From: Syntrophobacteraceae bacterium
Lineage (GTDB): Bacteria; Desulfobacterota; Syntrophobacteria; Syntrophobacterales; Syntrophobacteraceae
Direction of reading: 5' to 3'
Length of the DNA stretch: 41,163 nt
NCBI GenBank assembly: GCA_031292215.1
Contig: JARLHO010000080.1
Span: forward strand, 1-41,163
Positions 7,328 to 16,293 of this stretch are shown piece by piece (positions within the stretch are counted from its first letter, which is position 1; each line of letters opens with the position of its first letter). Made by a program: the position numbers and the translations under genes. The notes beneath the pieces were generated by a model. The model ran no database searches and was not told where the DNA came from. It was given only the letters and a program-made list of their open reading frames with translations.

Positions 7328-10300
7328 ATGTCTGCGGCCATCTCACGAGTCTGCGTGGTCACCAGGACAAAAGATCGCCCCCTGATGGTAAAGCGAGCCA
7401 TGGAGTCCGTACTCAACCAGACCTTTGAGCACTGGGGGCACATCATTGTAAATGACGGTGGGGACGCGCTGACTTTGGGGTCTGTGGTATCCCCGTATCT
7501 GGGCCGCTACCGCGGGCGGCTTAAGATTATCCACAACGAGACTTCCCCGGGCATGCAAAACGGCTCCAATTGCGCCATTTCCAGTACGGACAGCGAATAT
7601 ATAGCGATCCATGACGATGACGACTCCTGGGCCGAAACGTTTTTGGCGGAATCTGTCGGATACCTCGATTCCCTTGGCCCCGCCGATACTACTCAGGGAG
7701 TCGCTACCCAATCGGTCCGGGTCTTTGAGGAGATCGATAAATACGGCGCCATAGTAGAGCTCGACCGACAAGACTATTTCCCCTTCAAGGAAATCGGCCT
7801 CTTTGACCTTGCCGGCAAAAATGTCTTCCCCCCTATCGCCTTTGTCTACCGAAGAAAGGTCCACGACCATATCGGTTTGTTCGATCAACAATTTAACTAT
7901 CTGGGAGACTGGGACTTTAACATCAGATTTTTGAGCAAATTCGACATCGGAGTAATCGATCGGAAACTGGCTTTTTATCACTGGCGCCACAAGGGAGCGG
8001 GATCAAATTACGGCAACACGGTGACCGACGAAGTCGAGGAGCACCAAAGACTAGCCCTTAAGTTACGCAATCACTACCTGCGTCAGGATTTGGAAAAAGG
8101 CAGGGTTGGACTGGGTTTTGTGATGAATCTATCCGAAAAGTCCTCCCGGCAGCTATCCATGCTCCGGGATTTAGAGCGGCAAACAGATACCGCGTTTAAA
8201 AAACTCAACTATCTCGAGACGATGGCCGGCCACTTCGCAAGAATAACCGGGGACCTCAGGAGATTTTACTCCCTTAAAGTTTCTTTCTATAAGGCAAGAA
8301 AAAGAGTAAAGGAACGCGTCCTGGGCGCTTTTTCCCATCCCGGGCGACACCCGGCAGGGCAGGCAGGGTCGCCGCGGCCCGCTTTAGACCAAAAGCTCCT
8401 CGACAAGCTGCTTTTGTCCGCACAGGTCGTATCCTTCGATGTGTTTGACACCGTACTTTTGCGAAAAACCAAATGCCCGATCGATGTCTTTTTGTACATG
8501 CAAGGCCAGGCCCGCGCGATTTTGGGAAACCCCAGGGCACAGTTTCCCGAGCTTCGCGTCAATGCCGAGAGGATCTCCCGCCAAAGAGCCTTGGAGCAAC
8601 ACGGCTACGGCGACACAAACCTCGAAGAGATCTACTGCGTCCTGCGGGAGCTGACGGGGGTAGACGACAGCGCGTTACACGCTCTTAAGGAACTCGAAAT
8701 TTGCTCGGAAAAAAGGCTTATCTACCCGAACCCGGAGGCGGTCAAGCTGTGCGACATGGCCCTTTCCCTGGGCAAAACCGTCACCTTTACCTCGGACATG
8801 TATCTGCCCGAGTCCCTTGTCGCCCAGTTGCTGGAAGAAAACGGGTTTTGCGCCGAAAACCTGCTGATTTCCTCAAAGACGCGGGTGACAAAGCATAGCG
8901 GCGAGCTCTTCGACCTGGTCGTAGACAAATTCGGAGGAGATCCGGGAAAGATTTTGCACATAGGCGATAATGAATTGTCCGATTTCGAGCGCGCCAGGAC
9001 CAGGGGACTCCAGTCGTTTCATTTTCGGCCTCAACCCGGGCAACTCCCCTTTGTGGACCAAATCGCCTCGTATGCCGGCAACTGGGTTTGCGACCTGCCC
9101 TCCAGCATCTATACGGGTTTAGCGCGAAAGCGAAGGCTTAGCCACCCGGTGGAAGACACCGCCTCGGTTTCGGATTTATGGAAATCCATCGGCTACGAAG
9201 TGGTGGGACCCCTTTATTTGTCGTTTGTCGCCTGGGTTGTGCGCGAAGCAAAGAAATTGGATATTGAAAAACTCTTTTTCCTGGCAAGGGACGGGTACTA
9301 CCCGATCAAAGTATTCGATATCGTAAAAGAGCGTTGGAATCTGGCAATGGATGCGCGCTACACGTATGCTTCCCGTCGTTTGCTAAATGTACCCGGGATA
9401 CGAGCGATCGATGCGGATGCCCTTGCGTTTTTGACCGAGCCCAATCCCTGCATGATGCTAAAGGACTTCTTTCAACGGATCGGACTCGATCCGGCCCCCT
9501 ATTCCAACCGCTTCCACGACTTCGGGTTCACCTCCTCGGACCAGTTGCTAACTACCCCGGGCGGCGCGTTCGTATCCCCCCTGGCCCGCGATAACATGAG
9601 GAAACTGATCCAAAACGTTTCCGGCGACATTTTGGCCAAAGCAGCCGACGAACGCTCGAGGCTCCTGTCGTATTTGGCCGAGGCCGGCATCGCATCGGGT
9701 AGCGCGGCCATCGTCGATATCGGCTGGCAAGCTTCATCGATCAAGTCCTTTCGGGACCTGTTAGGTCTCAATGGGTGCAAGCACGGCCTGTACGGGCTCT
9801 ATTTTTCGACATGGCGATTCGCCCTGGGACCAATGAACTCGGGTTGCCCGGTGCAATCCTTTTACGTGCACCTGGATAAACCCGACCATCGCGCCGATCT
9901 GATTCGAGAAGGCGTCGAAGTACTGGAGGCTTTTTTTGGCGCTCCGCATCCCTCAGTGGTGGGGCTTGAGAAAAGCGAGGGGGGCTTTCGCCCGCTCTAT
10001 GGCGAAAAAGAACTAGACGATACGCAGCAGCAATACTTGGAGCTGGCCAGGGAGGCGGCCCTCGAATTTGTCCTCGATGCCTGCGAACTGATAACGGAGC
10101 TGGATTCGACCACGCCGGCCCATGGCTATCTAGACACGGTCCTCGAAAGAATACTGTGCCACCCTCGCCCCCGGGAAGCGCACGCCCTGGGGCAGATTTC
10201 CCATCGCAATACCTTTGGTGGATACGGACCGCTGCGCTATATTGCCAAAGTGCCCTCGGGTAAGGACCGCAAAAAGCCCCGGGCTTTGCGCGAAGCTTAT

Positions 10301-10372
10301 GAGCGGTGCTTCTGGAAAAAGGGGTTTTTGGCCCAGCTTACCGAAAAAGAAAAAAAGCTCCCGGGTCTATGA
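7328..10372 (+). CDS. GT2 glycosyltransferase fused to HAD/COG5610 protein
   Basis: 1014 residues from ATG 7328. GGAGGAA sits five to seven bases upstream, and the protein then begins MSAAISRV exactly like its paralogue; an ATG at 7247 adds 27 unsupported residues. Residues 1-~280 are a GT2 domain (TRTKDRP, HDDDDSW, GDWDFNIRF) homologous to the gene at 6170. A basic linker follows (~285-355), then a HAD domain with FDVFDT at Asp371, FTSDMYLP and GDNELSDFERA, and the rest of the COG5610 region, homologous to the gene at 3666. The two neighbouring single-domain genes are thus repeated here as one polypeptide, in the opposite order. The protein stops at AQLTEKEKKLPGL, just where the upstream HAD protein continues into its tail, so the shared tail is missing. 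Function: probable bifunctional enzyme of surface glycan synthesis. Confidence 0.85.
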   Translation: MSAAISRVCVVTRTKDRPLMVKRAMESVLNQTFEHWGHIIVNDGGDALTLGSVVSPYLGRYRGRLKIIHNETSPGMQNGSNCAISSTDSEYIAIHDDDDSWAETFLAESVGYLDSLGPADTTQGVATQSVRVFEEIDKYGAIVELDRQDYFPFKEIGLFDLAGKNVFPPIAFVYRRKVHDHIGLFDQQFNYLGDWDFNIRFLSKFDIGVIDRKLAFYHWRHKGAGSNYGNTVTDEVEEHQRLALKLRNHYLRQDLEKGRVGLGFVMNLSEKSSRQLSMLRDLERQTDTAFKKLNYLETMAGHFARITGDLRRFYSLKVSFYKARKRVKERVLGAFSHPGRHPAGQAGSPRPALDQKLLDKLLLSAQVVSFDVFDTVLLRKTKCPIDVFLYMQGQARAILGNPRAQFPELRVNAERISRQRALEQHGYGDTNLEEIYCVLRELTGVDDSALHALKELEICSEKRLIYPNPEAVKLCDMALSLGKTVTFTSDMYLPESLVAQLLEENGFCAENLLISSKTRVTKHSGELFDLVVDKFGGDPGKILHIGDNELSDFERARTRGLQSFHFRPQPGQLPFVDQIASYAGNWVCDLPSSIYTGLARKRRLSHPVEDTASVSDLWKSIGYEVVGPLYLSFVAWVVREAKKLDIEKLFFLARDGYYPIKVFDIVKERWNLAMDARYTYASRRLLNVPGIRAIDADALAFLTEPNPCMMLKDFFQRIGLDPAPYSNRFHDFGFTSSDQLLTTPGGAFVSPLARDNMRKLIQNVSGDILAKAADERSRLLSYLAEAGIASGSAAIVDIGWQASSIKSFRDLLGLNGCKHGLYGLYFSTWRFALGPMNSGCPVQSFYVHLDKPDHRADLIREGVEVLEAFFGAPHPSVVGLEKSEGGFRPLYGEKELDDTQQQYLELAREAALEFVLDACELITELDSTTPAHGYLDTVLERILCHPRPREAHALGQISHRNTFGGYGPLRYIAKVPSGKDRKKPRALREAYERCFWKKGFLAQLTEKEKKLPGL

Positions 10373-10407
10373 CCGCTTAAACGATACAAAACATTTTGGA
10401 TTCAATC

Positions 10408-11406
10408 ATGGGCCGTAGTAATTCAAACCAACCAGGCAATTTGTTATTGTATTCCTTGATATCTTTTCGAGACATCATTGAACCAATCCTCACACTCTCC
10501 CGGCCGGGTTCGGTTTGCGAAATTGGAGTCGAAAAAGGTTTATTTACCGACTTTCTCATCAAATATTGTACCGCTTCAAACTGCAGGTATACTGGTATAG
10601 ATCCTTCCATCGAAAAAGATGTGATGGAAAAATTACCTGGTGAACACGTAGTTTTTTTAAAGGATCGATCGATCGACGCTCTTAGGACGCTGGAGCGCCA
10701 TGATATCTATTTCATTGACGGAGATCACAACTACTATACGGTAACAAATGAATTGCTCTTGATCCTGAAACACCCGGATCGCGCTCCGCTCATTTTTCTC
10801 CATGATGTAGGATGGCCATGGGGCAGAAGGGATCAATATTGCTCACCCGAAAACATCCCGACTCGCTACAGGCGCCCCAGCTCCTCGGAACGCGGCGTGG
10901 CGCCTGGCGAGGAAAATCTTCAGCCCGAAGCGGGGTTCCGCGGCGCCGAAAGCGATTACGGCTACGCCGCGGCAGTTAAGGAAGGCGGACCGTGTAACGG
11001 CGTGTTGACGGCCGTAGAGGATGCGATCGAAGAAACGGAAAGCGATTGCAAGCTAATTGTAGTACCCGCGATTTTCGGTCTTGGGATACTGTATTTTCCT
11101 CATGCATGCGGCCCGGAGCTTTTGCAATATCTGAGACGATTATCGGACAGCATGTCTTTACTTGGCAATCTGATGCAACAGATGGAAACAAATCGCATCG
11201 ATTTATTTCTACAATACCTTAAACATAATAAGCAGCTCGTAGCTAAACATGACATATATAAATCCACTGAATCGGCTTATAATGATTTACTAAATCAATA
11301 TCATGACCTGTTGCAGAAGTACCAGGAACTGCACGGTGCTTATAAGGATTTATTTTCTGCCTATGAAGATCTTAGAGCCTATTGCGTTCACCTGGAAGAT
11401 CGTTAA
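10408..11406 (+). CDS. Class I SAM-dependent methyltransferase-like protein with heptad-repeat C-terminus
   Basis: 332 residues from ATG 10408; a TTG at 10396 is an alternative and neither has a good SD. The N-terminal ~220 residues fit a Rossmann methyltransferase of the Methyltransf_24 kind: CEIGVEKGLFTDFL (SAM-binding loop), YTGIDPS, and YFIDGDHNYYTV, the usual post-motif acidic turn. A GC-rich insertion (about residues 150-195) separates LHDVGWPWGRRD from the last strand. Residues 291-325 are five consecutive seven-residue units of the form Y-x-(D/E)-L-x-x-x, a regular amphipathic helix or coiled coil suited to oligomerisation or docking. The gene is visibly more AT-rich at both ends than its neighbours, which suggests separate acquisition. 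A sugar or glycan methylation role is inferred from context only. Confidence 0.7.
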   Translation: MGRSNSNQPGNLLLYSLISFRDIIEPILTLSRPGSVCEIGVEKGLFTDFLIKYCTASNCRYTGIDPSIEKDVMEKLPGEHVVFLKDRSIDALRTLERHDIYFIDGDHNYYTVTNELLLILKHPDRAPLIFLHDVGWPWGRRDQYCSPENIPTRYRRPSSSERGVAPGEENLQPEAGFRGAESDYGYAAAVKEGGPCNGVLTAVEDAIEETESDCKLIVVPAIFGLGILYFPHACGPELLQYLRRLSDSMSLLGNLMQQMETNRIDLFLQYLKHNKQLVAKHDIYKSTESAYNDLLNQYHDLLQKYQELHGAYKDLFSAYEDLRAYCVHLEDR

Positions 11407-11680
11407 TGGCGACAACCCGCCTCGGATAGAGGAGCGCGCTACAGCGTCCGGGGCCGTCGGGCTTTCGGGGGGCGCGAAGAGCGTCCACCGTTTGGTTGCA
11501 CAAAACCGGGCGGATAACTCATTATCAAATACCATCAGCTAAAAGTTAATTTGCAAATGGTTTATAGTTTATGGGGGTGCTGGGCTTTTTTCCCGTCGGC
11601 ACTCCATGCCGAGGTGTATGGGCGAGGTTTTTTGAGGACCGGAATAGACACGGTAAATCCATGCAAACGAGTAGCTGTTT

Positions 11681-13450
11681 ATGAAAAGATTTCTTAGCGC
11701 AATACTTGTCAAATTAGGCATTGATAAAGACCACTTGCGGCAAATGGTCGAGCTGATCGAACCGCACTGGAAAAAGCTTGCCCTTTCGGTCTTATGCATG
11801 GTGGGAGTGGGTTGGGCCGTAGCCGGCACGGCATATTTGATTCGACCGGTCCTGGACCAGATATTTGTTAAAAAAGACGATGCCATGCTCAAATTACTGC
11901 CCCTTGCCGTCCTGGTGCTCGTTACCGTCAAGGGAATGTGTCTTTGGGGCAACTCCTACCTCACGGCCTTTGTCGGCCAATCGGTTGTGGCCGAAATCCG
12001 CAGGAAACTCCACGATCATATACAGATGCTCCCCCTTGCTTTTTTCGACAATAACAAGATCGGCGACCTCATGTCCCGGATGTTAAACGACGTGGATTTT
12101 CTCCAAAACACTGCAACCGACACCCTTACCGGGCTTGTGCGGGACGGTTTTAGCGCCATCGGCCTTCTCTATGTCGTTTTCTATCAAAATTGGCGCCTTG
12201 CCCTGATTGCGCTCGTCCTTCTCCCGGCCGGGTTCTATCCTCTTTTCAAGATAACGAGTGTGATTCGGGAACTTGCCAGGAAGGGGCTTGCCTATATGGC
12301 CGAAATCACCATTCGCCTCCACGAGTCCCTTGGAAGCATTCGAATCGTCAAGGCATTCGGGATGGAGGACTACGAAAAAAAGCGTTTCCAGGAAGTAAAC
12401 GATCTTAACCTCAAATTTTCGATCAAGATAGCTTCGATCACGGCGCTTTCTTCCCCGATCATGGAGTTTCTGGGCGGCTTGGTTATCGTTTTCACCGTAT
12501 GGTACGGCGGATGGAGCGTCATACACGGAAAGACGACACCCGGGGCCTTCTTCTCGTTTATAGCCGCCCTGCTCATGCTCTATGAGCCGGTAAAGAGAAT
12601 AAACAAGACGATCGGGATGCTGCCGGTGGGTTTTATGGCTGCCTCGCGTGTTTTTGACATAATGAAGGCGCCCCGGGAGGTCACAGACCATGAGGGCGCC
12701 CTGGAGCCGGCGTCAATAAGCCGCACCATCGAGTTTAGAAAAGTGTGCTTTTCCTACGGCGGCGACCGGGTGCTAAACGATATCAACTTTACGGCTCACG
12801 TGGGCGAGGTGATCGCGCTGGTGGGAATGAGCGGGGCGGGAAAGACAACGCTCGTAAATCTCATCCCGCGCTTCTACGACGTGACCCAAGGGGCGATATT
12901 TATCGACGGGGTGGATATCCGCGAGTTCAAGTTGTCTGCTCTGCGCTCGCTTATCGGCATGGTCACCCAGCAATCCATTCTCTTTAACGACACTGTCCGA
13001 AACAATATCGCCTACGGCGACATAGCCAAGGGCGAAGAGCAAATAATCGCCGCGGCCAAGGCGGCAAACGCTTATGATTTCATTATGAAATTGCCTCTGG
13101 GGTTAGACACTCACATAGGAGATCAGGGCATCCGGCTCTCCGGCGGGGAGAGGCAGCGACTCTGTATCGCCCGTGCGCTTTTAAAAAACGCCCCGGTCCT
13201 TATCCTCGACGAGGCCACATCCTCTCTGGACAGCGGATCGGAAAGCGAGGTCCAAAGCGCTCTCGATAACCTCATGGTCGGCAGAACGACCTTTGTCATC
13301 GCCCATCGGCTTTCCACCATACGCAATGCCGACCGCATCTTTGCGCTAACCGATGGAATGATCCTTGAGGAAGGCCGCCATGACGAGCTTTTGAGAAGGG
13401 GAGGCGAGTACAGCCGCCTCTACGAACTCCAGTTTGCACATCTTCAGTAG
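11681..13450 (+). CDS. msbA: MsbA-type lipid A / lipid-linked glycan ABC exporter
   Basis: 589 residues, the usual length of a fused TMD-NBD half-transporter. The N-terminal ~320 residues hold about six membrane helices (for example LALSVLCMVGVGWAVAGTAYL, FLGGLVIVFTVWYGGWSVI). The ATPase domain has Walker A GMSGAGKTT near residue 382, a Q-loop (VTQQSILF), the signature LSGGERQ near 486, Walker B VLILDEATS near 506, and H-loop VIAHRLST. As a homodimer it would flip lipid A core or a lipid-linked saccharide from the inner to the outer leaflet of the inner membrane. Its place at the end of a glycosyltransferase cluster suggests it exports that cluster's product. A dedicated glycolipid exporter of the same family is an alternative. 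The 274 bp before it carry no gene; SD is weak (ACGAG). Confidence 0.85.
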   Translation: MKRFLSAILVKLGIDKDHLRQMVELIEPHWKKLALSVLCMVGVGWAVAGTAYLIRPVLDQIFVKKDDAMLKLLPLAVLVLVTVKGMCLWGNSYLTAFVGQSVVAEIRRKLHDHIQMLPLAFFDNNKIGDLMSRMLNDVDFLQNTATDTLTGLVRDGFSAIGLLYVVFYQNWRLALIALVLLPAGFYPLFKITSVIRELARKGLAYMAEITIRLHESLGSIRIVKAFGMEDYEKKRFQEVNDLNLKFSIKIASITALSSPIMEFLGGLVIVFTVWYGGWSVIHGKTTPGAFFSFIAALLMLYEPVKRINKTIGMLPVGFMAASRVFDIMKAPREVTDHEGALEPASISRTIEFRKVCFSYGGDRVLNDINFTAHVGEVIALVGMSGAGKTTLVNLIPRFYDVTQGAIFIDGVDIREFKLSALRSLIGMVTQQSILFNDTVRNNIAYGDIAKGEEQIIAAAKAANAYDFIMKLPLGLDTHIGDQGIRLSGGERQRLCIARALLKNAPVLILDEATSSLDSGSESEVQSALDNLMVGRTTFVIAHRLSTIRNADRIFALTDGMILEEGRHDELLRRGGEYSRLYELQFAHLQ

Positions 13451-13613
13451 AGGGGCCTCGGGGACGGGTGAAAACCGAAAAACCCATGCGAACCGGCACG
13501 CATACCAAGTTGCGTGCAACAGGCGTTCGACTCTTACGCAGACCCCGGATACAATTTGCCGGCCCCCTGGGCAAAATCGTGCAGGAAGGGGCGTGTCCGG
13601 GAAAGCCTCAATC

Positions 13614-13658
13614 AAAACGGACATGGCCCGGCGATGCCTGGCGCCATGTCCGTTTTTT
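13614..13658. terminator. Bidirectional intrinsic terminator between convergent genes
   Basis: A perfect 14-bp stem AAAACGGACATGGC (13614-13627) pairs with 13643-13656, followed by a T run on the plus strand and preceded by an A run, which serves as the T run on the minus strand. The 15-nt loop can pair further. It lies between the end of msbA (+) and the end of the minus-strand exported protein, and can stop transcription from both sides. Confidence 0.85.
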
Positions 13659-13696
13659 GGTCTTTAAAGCCCGTTAAGGCATCACTTCGTCTTTTC

Positions 13697-15412
13697 TCAA
13701 TAATACAACCAATCCCCCCCGCCGGTTAAATCCACGAAACTCCTCGCCGATTGTCCGGCGCCCTGCGCCGGCACTGAATACCAGAGCCAATGGCTGTTAC
13801 TCGCCCTGTAGAGATAGGGATAAACCGATGCGCTTGTCCACCAGAAGTCGCCGTTTTTGCCCATCGCCGGGTCGTAAAACCAGAGGCTATCCGTTGAGCT
13901 CCCATATACATAGAGCCAGCCAAGCGTTTCGTGGTAAATCCAGCCGGTATTGGGTATCGGTGCGAACTCCCCGAACCAGTTGAGCCAAAACCACCCGCTG
14001 CCGAGGTTATAGTTGTTTTGCCACAAGGATCGGAGCTTGTTGGCAACCACGATTTTATAGTTGCTGCCCGAACCGGTTGCCCCGGCCCCTGTCATGACTG
14101 TTTTGCTCGCATCCATTACCAGGTTGACATTGTTGGTACAAGTGCTCCCGGAGGGCTGATTCCGGGCGCAGGTGACCGCCCCGGTCGAGGAATCGATGGC
14201 CAGGATTCCGCTGCCTGCGCTGGTTGTACCGTCGCTGTTATTTTGGGTGTTCGCATAGGAGCCGTCGCTGCTTATTTGAAAAACCATCCTCCTCCACGTG
14301 CCGTCGGTGCGCAGTTGAGCTACACCCCAATTTCCGGCAAGGTCGCCCAGGGAATAGGCGCCGCTATTTCTGGTCAGAATGTGGAGTTGGATAGCGCTGC
14401 TGGAATAGCTTGTAAATCCGGGGGCGACGGTCATGCCGGAGTCCAAAAACCAATCGCCGACACCGCCGCTCTGTCCGCAACCGGACGTGCAGTTAAAGCT
14501 CATCAGCCCGTTTGATGCCAGGGACAAAGCGCCTGAAATTTGACCCGATTTCGTGGGGTCGCTAAGTGTAACGCCGGCAACCATGTTCGTGCCGGTTACC
14601 GTGATGCTGTCCTGCTCCCAGGAGTCGCCGCTATTGTTTGTCACTATCTTCAGCCCCTGGCCGTTCCATGGGCCGGGCAGGTCGGCATTCGAATACCCCG
14701 ACCCCTCTTTGACGCCGACATTTAGATAGGATGTACCGCTGCCGCCGTTTATCGTTGCCGTGCACGCCATGACCGAAGCGGTCTCATTTGCGTAGCACAG
14801 GAAATGTTGCAGGTTATCGGATGGAGAGCAGGTGGACCGAATCCCGGAGGGGAAAGGCCATGCGGAACAGGCGAACGAAGGGTAGTTGCTGCCATAGCTG
14901 TCGCTGCAGCTCATGGCGAATGTTCCGTCGGCTTGAAAGGTGTCCGTGCATTTCTGTCCAAGCGGGGATTCCGCGCCCGTAGTCATGGCGCTAAAATTCC
15001 ACGTGCCGGCATAGGCGGAGGTAGGCGTAGCGGAGGGCGTAACGCTGTTTGACCGGCTGGACTCCACGCTGGTCCCGCCTAGAGAGTTTGTCGCCTTTAC
15101 CGTAAACTCATAGGCCTGGCCGTTGGCTAACCCTGTCACCACGTGATCTTGCGTAGTCGAACCTGCGTTGGTGTCATTGGCGGCGGCGTAGACCGAAGTG
15201 GCGCCGTTGACGTTTACGGTGTAAGCTGTGACGGTGCAGCCGGTGATGGAGCTTCCATTGTCCCCGGCCGGGACCAGGAAGTGCACTGCCGCGCTCTGGT
15301 TTCCAGGCGCCGCCTCAACGTTTGCCGGAGGGCTTTGAGCCGCTAACGCGCGGGTTGCAAGCGCGACGCAGCCCACCATGAGGCATAGGGAAAAAAACCG
15401 TCTGTGTTTCAT
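13697..15412 (-). CDS. Exported fibronectin type III protein with W-rich C-terminal module
   Basis: 571 residues. ATG at 15412 is preceded by a strong SD (GAGGAGG). Residues 1-~25 are a signal peptide (FFSLCLMVGCVALATRALAA). Residues ~28-125 are a fibronectin type III domain (PPANVEAAPGNQSAAVHFLVPA, VTGLANGQAYEFTVKATNSLG). The central ~330 residues are Ser/Thr/Gly-rich beta-type sequence with paired cysteines and no family I recognise. Residues ~463-571 are the Trp/Tyr-rich module (NLGSGW, GWIYHETLGWLY, LWFYDP, FWWTSASVYPYLYRAS, FVDLTGG). The same module ends the propeller protein at 18780 and the sedolisin at 38526. The protein probably acts outside the inner membrane, at the cell surface or secreted. 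It is convergent with msbA and monocistronic. Confidence 0.75.
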   Translation of the reverse strand: MKHRRFFSLCLMVGCVALATRALAAQSPPANVEAAPGNQSAAVHFLVPAGDNGSSITGCTVTAYTVNVNGATSVYAAANDTNAGSTTQDHVVTGLANGQAYEFTVKATNSLGGTSVESSRSNSVTPSATPTSAYAGTWNFSAMTTGAESPLGQKCTDTFQADGTFAMSCSDSYGSNYPSFACSAWPFPSGIRSTCSPSDNLQHFLCYANETASVMACTATINGGSGTSYLNVGVKEGSGYSNADLPGPWNGQGLKIVTNNSGDSWEQDSITVTGTNMVAGVTLSDPTKSGQISGALSLASNGLMSFNCTSGCGQSGGVGDWFLDSGMTVAPGFTSYSSSAIQLHILTRNSGAYSLGDLAGNWGVAQLRTDGTWRRMVFQISSDGSYANTQNNSDGTTSAGSGILAIDSSTGAVTCARNQPSGSTCTNNVNLVMDASKTVMTGAGATGSGSNYKIVVANKLRSLWQNNYNLGSGWFWLNWFGEFAPIPNTGWIYHETLGWLYVYGSSTDSLWFYDPAMGKNGDFWWTSASVYPYLYRASNSHWLWYSVPAQGAGQSARSFVDLTGGGDWLYY

Positions 15413-15503
15413 AGAAATTCCTCCTCTTTTGAATGGGTGTCGAACAAAAAAGGGAAACGGCTATTTGGCAAAAACGGATCGAAATCCGGCATCTCGGTTA
15501 ATA

Positions 15504-15560
15504 AAGGCGCCTAGCTCCGGCAAATCCGGGTATTTAGCCCGGCCGCAAAGAACGCGCCTT
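15504..15560. other. Nested stem-loop in the leader of the exported protein
   Basis: A 7-bp outer stem (AAGGCGC at 15504-15510 with GCGCCTT at 15554-15560) encloses an inner stem CCGGG/CCCGG (15526-15530 with 15538-15542). The plus strand carries GGCAAA and CCGCAAAG around the inner stem, reminiscent of a GEMM-type aptamer, but the rest of that consensus is absent. Read on the minus strand, the outer stem ends in GCGCCTTTATT and could attenuate transcription into the gene at 13697-15412. Confidence 0.3.
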
Positions 15561-15751
15561 CTTCCAATTCATCGTAAGGCAGGCGAAAAGTCGGCTTCGA
15601 TCACCCTCCCGTTTCCCGGCGCCGAAAGTATAAACTCATCACGAGGGATGCCCGGGCGATTCCGATAATGGATATGCTATGGGTGTTACGTCTGGCAGTG
15701 AAAGTTGTCTGTATTGAAGCGCCCCCAAAGGATGAAATATTTCCGACCGGT

Positions 15752-15779
15752 CCCCGCCAGGTTGCAGGCGGGGGTTTTT
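15752..15779 (+). terminator. Intrinsic terminator without an obvious upstream gene
   Basis: CCCCGCC (15752-15758), an 8-nt loop, GGCGGGG (15767-15773), then G and TTTTT. This is a textbook plus-strand terminator, yet no plus-strand coding gene precedes it within this intergenic region. It may end a small RNA or antisense transcript. Confidence 0.7.
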
Positions 15780-16065
15780 CAGTCTTTTTCATCCCATGGG
15801 AGATTTTTTATTTCGCTATTTATGAATCGTCAATAGCTATTTTTTGCGCGAAGCTATCAGGCGTACGCCAGGAAAGTTCCATTTCCTTGAATTGGCAGGT
15901 AAATACACTACATTAGAAAATAGTTATTCGTAAGTTGCACATAGTGAAAAAGTTGTTGCAGCAACCCCACTGTTGGATCGGCAACCGAATCCGGCCCCGT
16001 CGTCTTGGGGAAGGGGGACAAGCGGTGAGCTGGAATGGCCCCTTGCCCCCCCGCCGGCAGCTCTA

Positions 16066-16293
16066 CTAACTGACCTCTCGTAATTTCAGCGTCTCCTTCT
16101 CGGCTTCGAGTATTCGGAGCATATCGGGCTCGCATCCGGGGGCGATCGCTATGGAAACCAGCCCAATGGCTGAGTCCTCAGTCGATACGACAGCAAGCCC
16201 GGGGTAGGCTTCGGTTATGAACCTCAGATAGTGAATCTGGCGCCGGTCGATCAGGTACCGGCGTACAGTGCATAGTTCCCTTGGGTTTTTCAG
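16066..16293 (-). CDS. DUF4911-type small conserved protein, probable CTG start
   Basis: About 75 residues in the favoured version. The core VRRYLIDRRQIHYLRFITEAYPGL followed by AVVSTED and IAPGCEPDM matches what I know of DUF4911, a short alpha-beta family common in deltaproteobacteria and of unknown function. The frame is open back to an ATG at 16356, but AAAAGGAG at 16301-16308 sits exactly seven bases before a CTG (16293-16291). Homology also begins right after that codon, so a CTG start is the best reading; the ATG version would add 21 poorly conserved residues. The gene is divergent from the one at 16379, with the shared control region between. Confidence 0.65.
   Translation of the reverse strand: MKNPRELCTVRRYLIDRRQIHYLRFITEAYPGLAVVSTEDSAIGLVSIAIAPGCEPDMLRILEAEKETLKLREVS

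Larger units (their letters stand above)
15413..16065. other. Long intergenic region between two minus-strand genes
   Basis: 653 bases without a convincing gene. The region holds the leader of the exported protein (SD at about 15420-15426), a foldable element at 15504-15560, and a plus-strand intrinsic terminator at 15752-15779. The remainder is AT-rich up to 15960 and then GC-rich. Short open frames here lack both ribosome sites and protein-like composition. Confidence 0.5.

Noticed and set aside
15500-15640. GEMM (cyclic di-GMP) riboswitch on the plus strand
   Set aside because: GGCAAA and GCAAAG around a hairpin fit, but the P1 3' strand and the P3 receptor consensus are missing, and no plus-strand gene lies downstream.
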